A program made the translations under genes and the position numbers. Positions 58,823 through 64,000 of a stretch of 64,000 nucleotides of DNA are shown one piece after another; within the stretch, counting starts at the first letter, position 1, and every line of letters starts with the position of its first letter. The DNA lies in assembly GCA_027483535.1 (NCBI GenBank), contig JAIXUN010000002.1:1364001-1428000 (forward strand), read 5' to 3'. The stretch comes from a bacterium (GTDB lineage: Bacteria; Armatimonadota; Fimbriimonadia; Fimbriimonadales; Fimbriimonadaceae). The notes beneath the pieces were generated by a model that ran no database searches, was not told the origin of the DNA, and saw only the letters and a program-made list of their open reading frames with translations.

Positions 58823-61018
58823 TTATTTCAAAATCATTGCCTTGTAGGTCCAATCCCGGCTCAATTGCGACTGCGAGACCGCATGTGGACCTCTTTCGGC
58901 CACTCCGGGGGGGAGCACATTTCTGCCCCGAATAACGTCCCCAAGCTCGATCACTTGAATGTAAGTCCCTCGATCTCGATAGGGAATTCCTGGCTGACCG
59001 GGAACCGGAATCGTTCCTGAGGCGAACTTTCTTTCTTTCAATTCTGCCCGTCCCTGGCCCATCGCATTCTTGATCACGTCGGCACTCGACCGACCATCCA
59101 AGTAGTTGATCTTCGTCTTTCCGGCCAGCGCTTTGTAGAGCACCGAGTTTCCGGCGACGAGGCGGAAGTTGGACGGCGAAGCGAATCCACCCGTTGTGGG
59201 AGTGAACACCAGCGATCGAAGTTTTTCTTCGAAGAGGGCGTACAGCAAAGACCGCGAAGACCCGTCAAGAAGCGAGCCATCGTAACCCGCTAGCTCGGGG
59301 ACATCTTTCAAAAACGCGGAGAAGTATGGATAGGTCTCCGCTTTGCGAGCGATCGCAAAAATGGCTCGCTCGGCGTCTTCGGCGCCAAGTTTCTCGGCGG
59401 TTAGCTCATCGAGCAATATTCGATTGCGGAAAATGCTCCCCCAAACCGGAGTGTCCAAATTGGGCCACCAAGAAACGGGTTTGTTGTTCCAATTGGCAAT
59501 CAGTCCGCCCTTTGGGTTCCAAACATGGGGCATCTGCTCAAAAGCAATCATCCCCCTCCAGTCGTTTTCAACCGTGGCAGGAACAGGAAGTCGAGGGTCG
59601 ACATTTTTTGAGCGGACGGGCACCGATCCCGTGTATCGCCAGCCGATCTCGCCCGACTTGAGCGCCACGAAGAAGTTGAAGTTCATCGTGACTCGCCGAA
59701 GACCGGTTTCGATCTGGCCCTTCGATTTCGCGTCGTAGAGCGCAAATAGCCCTTCCAAGCTTTGAACTTCCTTCCGTTCGTATGCCCGCCGCTTGACGAA
59801 CAGCACCGATTTCCCGTCGCCTCTCGTCGGCTGAAAAGCGACCGTTCCGAGTGCAGTGGAAAGCCGAGTGGTTTCCGTCTCGGACCCATCCTTTACAAGA
59901 ATTGGGATCGTGGAGCGTTCGGGTTTGAGCGCTTTGCCATTCCATTCGTAAGAACCGGAGTTGTCCAGTTTCACAGCGTAGACATCCTCCACGTCGGCGA
60001 CCCCCGTGGTGACGCCCCATGCGAGATCAGGGGTTGCCCCAACAAGAATTCCAGGCACCCCAGGAACATCCATCCCGGCAACATCACCACCGGGCCAGTG
60101 GAGAGATGTTTCGTGGACGATGCTCGGGTTCGTGAATCCCATTTGCGGTCCGGATAGCAGAATGGGCTTGCCGGATTTGGATCGTTTCGGATGAACAACG
60201 ATGCAATAACTGCCGCTTTGGAACGGCGCGGCTACGCTGGCAGCAATCGCCTTCTGAGCCGGACGTTCGTAGGCGGTGGCGGCAGGAAGCAGATCTAGAA
60301 GACTAAGTTTTGGAAGTTTGTCGTACTGATTCGAAAACGATTTTGCCGTCGCTTCGGGAAATTGGGGTTTCACCTTCACCGGGTCGTCCGAATCGGCGAT
60401 GGTGCAAAGCGCGTCTTTCTCGTTCTGCCATAAGAAGTCTTCAAGCGCTTCGTAAGCTTTGTCCTTCAGCTTTGGCTGGGTCTTCATGTATTCATAAAGC
60501 GTCCAGTTTCGAAGTTCTCCGGCACCACCCCTTCCGAACTGCTGCATCAGTCGCACCGTTATCGCGAGGCTATCGGCAATCGTCCAGCGCTCCGGTTTTA
60601 GGCCGTTCTCGGCATAATCTGGGGGCAGGGTCCCGTCTACGGTCGCCCGATCAAGGTAGAGATTCACGCCCTCGGCGTAGGCCTCAAAGGCGAGTTTCAG
60701 CCGGTTTGAGAGTCCTTGAAACTGCTCGTTGAGCTCTTGATCCGTGTAGGCCTGTGAAAGGGTCGCCTTGTCAGAAGCAACGAACTTCGACCCAAACGCG
60801 GCCGCCATCTTTCCGCGAGCCATTCGCCGGCTGTTCTCGAGTTGCCACATTCGATCCTGGGCAACGGCGAACCCCATGGCGGACATTGCCTCGCGGAAGG
60901 TTTTTGCGCGAATGACCGGGACCCCGTACTCGGTACGAGAGATCACCTGAGACGCATCCCACTGCTCGCCGCTAGGGGAAAAACTGAGGGAAGCTAGCAG
61001 CCAGAGAGGGTGCGGCAT
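58823..61018 (-). CDS. Penicillin acylase (S45) family N-terminal-nucleophile hydrolase
   Basis: A 731-residue exported precursor. Residues 1-260 are the alpha chain and spacer, and S270 in QSGSYCIVV is the likely nucleophile that becomes the N-terminus of the beta chain. Family blocks follow: GKPILLSGPQMGFTNPSIVHE, GMDVPGVPGILVGATPDLAWGVTTG and NFNFFVALKSGEIGWRYTG. Members hydrolyse amides such as N-acyl homoserine lactones or acylated beta-lactams; the substrate here is unknown. Two Gly/Ser residues around S270 fit autocleavage. A TAGAAT (61025-61030, minus strand) lies 6 nt before the ATG. Confidence 0.9.
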   Translation of the reverse strand: MPHPLWLLASLSFSPSGEQWDASQVISRTEYGVPVIRAKTFREAMSAMGFAVAQDRMWQLENSRRMARGKMAAAFGSKFVASDKATLSQAYTDQELNEQFQGLSNRLKLAFEAYAEGVNLYLDRATVDGTLPPDYAENGLKPERWTIADSLAITVRLMQQFGRGGAGELRNWTLYEYMKTQPKLKDKAYEALEDFLWQNEKDALCTIADSDDPVKVKPQFPEATAKSFSNQYDKLPKLSLLDLLPAATAYERPAQKAIAASVAAPFQSGSYCIVVHPKRSKSGKPILLSGPQMGFTNPSIVHETSLHWPGGDVAGMDVPGVPGILVGATPDLAWGVTTGVADVEDVYAVKLDNSGSYEWNGKALKPERSTIPILVKDGSETETTRLSTALGTVAFQPTRGDGKSVLFVKRRAYERKEVQSLEGLFALYDAKSKGQIETGLRRVTMNFNFFVALKSGEIGWRYTGSVPVRSKNVDPRLPVPATVENDWRGMIAFEQMPHVWNPKGGLIANWNNKPVSWWPNLDTPVWGSIFRNRILLDELTAEKLGAEDAERAIFAIARKAETYPYFSAFLKDVPELAGYDGSLLDGSSRSLLYALFEEKLRSLVFTPTTGGFASPSNFRLVAGNSVLYKALAGKTKINYLDGRSSADVIKNAMGQGRAELKERKFASGTIPVPGQPGIPYRDRGTYIQVIELGDVIRGRNVLPPGVAERGPHAVSQSQLSRDWTYKAMILK

Positions 61019-61078
61019 AGTGCCATTCTATCGCCGCACCCTTCGGCAGGCTCAAAGTTTTTCGACAAAGTTCCGGGG

Positions 61079-61291
61079 TTAGGGAAGCGGGCGCCGATTA
61101 GACCCGCCGAGCGCTTTTCCCTTGCTGATTCTCATCACGCCGTAAATGATCGCACCAATCACAAGGGCAGGGATCACGACTTTGAAGAGAAGGGCAAAAG
61201 TGGCGGCAAGAACCATTTTGATGATCCACCAGCCCACCAATATTCCGATGCCCGTCCAGAGAATCTTTGAGAGAGTCCAGTTGTTGTTCAT
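61079..61291 (-). CDS. Small hypothetical membrane protein
   Basis: A 70-residue protein with two membrane helices (ILWTGIGILVGWWIIKMVLA and FALLFKVVIPALVIGAIIYG) and a basic Arg-rich end (RISKGKALGGSNRRP). No family is recognised. The ATG at 61291 is used; a TTG at 61297 would add two residues. It is separated by 60 nt from the acylase gene, on the same strand. Confidence 0.7.
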   Translation of the reverse strand: MNNNWTLSKILWTGIGILVGWWIIKMVLAATFALLFKVVIPALVIGAIIYGVMRISKGKALGGSNRRPLP

Positions 61292-61409
61292 TGGCAATGC
61301 TCTGTGATAGATTCTTACGTTTTGCGTGCCGATAGGATGCGACTCGTTTGCGAATAGGTCGTAATCCCCGCCCGATCAGGTGTCAATGGGTGCCAAACTT
61401 ACCTGTCTC

Positions 61410-62300
61410 ATGACGGTAGGAATCGTAGGAACGGGCTTGATCGGAACCTCCATCGGCATGGGGCTGGTGGCGGAAGGCGTCACCGTTCTCGGCGTCGATC
61501 CAAACAAAGACGCATTGCAGGTTGCCCAGAGAAGATTCGGCATCTCTGTTCCAGCCGAAATCGGAGATCTTCGGCAGTGCGAGGTGGTGTTCGTCACCGC
61601 ACCGCCTCGATATTGCGCCCAGGCGGTGATCGACGTTCTCAACGTCGTTTCGGGTGAGACGGTGGTTACCGATGCGACTTCCGTGAAGTCAGAGATCGTT
61701 GAAGCGGTCAAGCAAAAAATAGGGCTGATGCCGAACTTTGTCCCGGGGCATCCGATGGCCGGGCATGAGAAATCGGGTCCGGAATACGCCTCCCAGTGGA
61801 TGTTTCGAGGTGCAAAGTGGCTCGTGACGCCCCACGAGGGCTGCTCGGGGAGTGCGATCAAAAAGCTAGAGAAAGTGATTGCGTTGCTCGGAGCGAATCC
61901 GGTTCGGTGCGGGTTAGAGGAGCACGATCGCGCGGTAGCCGTCGTGAGCCACCTTCCCCATGTTTTTGCGGCGCTTCTGGTGAAATACGGCGCGCAACTG
62001 GATTCAAAAGACATTGGCGGCGGAAGCTGGCGCGATCTCACCAGAGTTGCAGGGGTAGACCCCGACCTCTGGACGCAAATTCTAACCGGAAACAAAAAGC
62101 CCGTTGCCGACCTCCTGCGACTCGCCGCGGCCGACCTCGAGTCCTTGGCTCAATCCTTAGACGAGGCTTCGCTTTCCGAACCAGAGAAGAATCGTGGAGT
62201 TGAATCTTTCTTCCGAGACGCTCAAACCGCAAAGCAAGCGTTTGCAGAGACGCCGACATTCGAAAGCAAGCCTAATCGCCGAGCCAAGAAGTCAAACTAG
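61410..62300 (+). CDS. tyrA: Prephenate dehydrogenase
   Basis: A 296-residue NAD(P)-dependent prephenate dehydrogenase of the tyrosine branch. The Rossmann motif is GIVGTGLIGTSIGMGL at the start. PGHPMAGHEKSGPEYAS and FRGAKWLVTP are family blocks for substrate binding. There is no chorismate mutase or ACT domain. The ATG at 61410 is preferred over an in-frame ATG at 61380 because the Rossmann strand then starts at residue 2. It precedes aroA by 6 nt, and the two with cmk form a likely operon. Confidence 0.92.
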   Translation: MTVGIVGTGLIGTSIGMGLVAEGVTVLGVDPNKDALQVAQRRFGISVPAEIGDLRQCEVVFVTAPPRYCAQAVIDVLNVVSGETVVTDATSVKSEIVEAVKQKIGLMPNFVPGHPMAGHEKSGPEYASQWMFRGAKWLVTPHEGCSGSAIKKLEKVIALLGANPVRCGLEEHDRAVAVVSHLPHVFAALLVKYGAQLDSKDIGGGSWRDLTRVAGVDPDLWTQILTGNKKPVADLLRLAAADLESLAQSLDEASLSEPEKNRGVESFFRDAQTAKQAFAETPTFESKPNRRAKKSN

Positions 62301-62306
62301 ATTCTA

Positions 62307-63593
62307 ATGAGCCTCCGAATATCCCGTGCAAAGTCGGTGACAGGGCAGTTTCGTCCGCCGAGTGACAAGTCTCTCACGCATCGGGCATACATGTTCGCGG
62401 CGATTGCGAACGGAGTCAGCCGGGTGTACAGCCCACTTCGCGGGGAAGATTGTGAATCCACGCGCCGTTGCCTAGAAGCAATGGGTCTGCAGTCGAACGA
62501 ATTGCCGACCGGTTTCGAACTGACCCCGGTAGGCGAATGGAAGGAACCGACGGGTGAATTGGACTGCGGGAACTCCGGGACCACCATGCGATTACTCTCG
62601 GGTCTCATCGCATCCAGACCCCTTTCGGCGACCCTAGTCGGCGATGAAAGTCTCAGCCGGCGACCCATGAAGCGCATTGCCACCCCTCTCAAGCTCATGG
62701 GCGCAAAAATCGAGGGTGATCAAGCCCCGCTAACGATTCATGGCGGAACGCTGAAGGCGATCGATTACATGAGCCCCGTGGCAAGCGCACAGGTGAAGAG
62801 CGCCATCCTGCTCGCCGGATTGCGTGCGGAAGGTGTGACCGTTGTTCGCGAGCCAAGCCTTAGTCGAGACCATACCGAGCGGATGCTCACTTTCCTCGGA
62901 GTCGATCTTCAAACCACCACGCTTTGCGAGGGAACCGTTCAGCACGTTCTGGAAGGTGGTCAAACGGTGAAGCCGTTTGAGTTCACGGTTCCGGGGGATA
63001 TTTCATCGGCCGCCTTTTTCTTGGTGGCGGGTGCTCTATTCGGTGAGGAGGTTGTTGCGACCGAGCTCTCGCTGAATCCTTCTCGGACGGGCATCTTAGA
63101 CGTCTTCGAGCAATGTGGCCTTTCTTACACGGTGGAATCGCCCAAGTCGGAGATGAATGAACCGTCCGGAAACTTGGTTCTCCATGCCCGCCCCGAGCCC
63201 TTGAAACCGTTCCAAATCAGTGGCGATCTCGTCCCTCGATTGGTTGATGAGATTCCCGTGCTTGCGGTCTTGGCGACCCAGGCAGAAGGCACGTCGGTGA
63301 TCAAGGATGCCGCCGAGCTCCGGGTGAAGGAAACCGACCGAATCGAAACCGTCGCAAAGCACTTGAAGATGATGGGAGCGAACGTCGAGACGTTCGAGGA
63401 CGGGATGGCGATCACCGGTCCAACTCCTCTGGTCGGGGCCAAGATTCAAGCCAAAGGCGACCACCGAATTGCGATGGCGTTTGCAATCGCCGGGCTCATT
63501 GCCGAGGGTGAAACCGTGATCCAAGGCGAAGAATCTATCGCGACGAGCTACCCGGACTTTCTCGAAGACCTAGCCAGACTCGCCACCTACTGA
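62307..63593 (+). CDS. aroA: 3-phosphoshikimate 1-carboxyvinyltransferase (EPSP synthase)
   Basis: A 428-residue EPSP synthase that joins shikimate-3-phosphate and phosphoenolpyruvate in the aromatic amino acid pathway. PPSDKSLTHRAYMFAAIA, LDCGNSGTTMRLLSGLIA, DESLSRRPMKRI and RVKETDRIETVAKHLKMMG match the family closely. The active-site Gly in the LDCGNSGTT loop is present as in glyphosate-sensitive class I enzymes, though class assignment needs alignment. It lies between tyrA and cmk. Confidence 0.96.
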   Translation: MSLRISRAKSVTGQFRPPSDKSLTHRAYMFAAIANGVSRVYSPLRGEDCESTRRCLEAMGLQSNELPTGFELTPVGEWKEPTGELDCGNSGTTMRLLSGLIASRPLSATLVGDESLSRRPMKRIATPLKLMGAKIEGDQAPLTIHGGTLKAIDYMSPVASAQVKSAILLAGLRAEGVTVVREPSLSRDHTERMLTFLGVDLQTTTLCEGTVQHVLEGGQTVKPFEFTVPGDISSAAFFLVAGALFGEEVVATELSLNPSRTGILDVFEQCGLSYTVESPKSEMNEPSGNLVLHARPEPLKPFQISGDLVPRLVDEIPVLAVLATQAEGTSVIKDAAELRVKETDRIETVAKHLKMMGANVETFEDGMAITGPTPLVGAKIQAKGDHRIAMAFAIAGLIAEGETVIQGEESIATSYPDFLEDLARLATY

Positions 63594-63633
63594 GGTCGCG
63601 AGTCTCCGCCGCAAGCGACTACACTCTTCAACT

Positions 63634-64000
63634 GTGGACAGCACTCACCTAGTGATCGCCATCGATGGACCTGCGGGAGCAGGGAAGAGCACGGTCAGCA
63701 AGATTCTTAGCCAAAAGCTCGGCATTCGATACCTCGACACGGGCGCGATGTATCGCGCGATTGGGCTAAGAGCGCTGCGTGAGGGCGTTTCCACATCAGA
63801 CGAATCTGGCCTGGTTGCACTGGTCGAATCTTCTGATATTTCCTTCGGCGAAGGTGACCCGCAGCCGGTTTTCATCAATGGGGAAGACGTGACCAACCTC
63901 ATTCGCACCCCGGAAGTGGCTCAGGCGGCCAGTGAACTCAGTACTCACGGTCAGGTGCGGGTGGCGATGGTGAAGCGTCAGCAGGCTATGGTCGCCAAGG
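63634..64000 (+). CDS. cmk: Cytidylate kinase, 3' truncated by window edge
   Basis: The first about 122 codons of a cytidylate kinase, which phosphorylates CMP and dCMP. The P-loop is AIDGPAGAGKSTVSK at residues 9-23, followed by LGIRYLDTGAMYRAIGLRAL, the NMP-binding region. The start is a GTG at 63634; TACACT (63620-63625) lies 8 nt before it and no ribosome-binding site is seen. The frame stays open to the window edge. aroA-cmk order is common in bacteria, often followed by rpsA or a 1-acylglycerol-phosphate transferase. Confidence 0.92.
   Translation, partial: MDSTHLVIAIDGPAGAGKSTVSKILSQKLGIRYLDTGAMYRAIGLRALREGVSTSDESGLVALVESSDISFGEGDPQPVFINGEDVTNLIRTPEVAQAASELSTHGQVRVAMVKRQQAMVAK

Overview
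This is about 64 kb of a bacterial chromosome, moderately GC-rich and densely coding. Several traits point to Armatimonadota, most likely the Fimbriimonadia. They are two pseudopilins with the near-identical N-terminus [17 protein letters not shown] followed by [12 protein letters not shown], a PEP-CTERM surface protein, Tat-exported phosphoesterases, many secreted glycoside hydrolases, and a general scarcity of strong Shine-Dalgarno sites. The phylum assignment is an inference from these signatures.

Layout. 0-5.5 kb: the tail of a TPR/membrane protein, a secreted aspartyl protease with a PDZ domain, a DAACS symporter, lysS and a fasciclin protein. 5.6-10.7 kb: the str operon (rpsL-rpsG-fusA-tuf) behind a structured leader with an apparent terminator/antiterminator switch, then a separate rpsJ unit with its own promoter and terminator. 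10.7-15.2 kb: a thioredoxin-like protein, two zinc-ribbon membrane paralogues, tRNA-Lys(CUU), an unrecognised protein and a second DAACS symporter. 15.3-18.3 kb: a photoheterotrophy cassette of proton-pumping rhodopsin, lycopene cyclase and Brp/Blh retinal-forming dioxygenase. 18.4-32.5 kb: an envelope redox pair, a DUF1080 protein, a TIGR04222-type protein, a trans-sulfuration enzyme, GNAT-DUF2087, a DUF21/CBS protein, DUF1684, a three-domain phosphoesterase, a pseudopilin and a pnuC-nadR NAD-salvage operon.

32.5-52.7 kb is rich in secreted carbohydrate-active proteins: a DUF4965/glutaminase-like protein, a clan GH-D-like hydrolase, a CBM9-like protein, a GH35/42-like enzyme, a GH26 mannanase, an alpha/beta-hydrolase esterase, a BNR propeller protein and a GH5 cellulase-type enzyme. 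A LacI-family regulator with palindromic operators sits among them. This looks like a plant-polysaccharide utilisation region without SusC/D. A compact CsbD-DUF1328-BON stress operon lies inside it. 52.7-64 kb: a membrane protein, an ankyrin-kelch protein, a PEP-CTERM protein, a tRNA-Glu(CUC) locus with a duplicated 3' flank and a decayed tRNA remnant, amt, a penicillin-acylase-family hydrolase, and tyrA-aroA-cmk (cmk is cut by the window end).

The most notable points are the rhodopsin cassette (DTE proton-pump motif, green-tuned Leu, and a Trp where antenna-binding rhodopsins have Gly), the mutually exclusive RNA structures ahead of rpsL, the split of rpsJ from both str and S10 operons, a recurrent TANNNT box 5-8 nt before start codons that suggests leaderless transcription, the partial tRNA-Glu duplication, and the LacI operator cluster between divergent genes.
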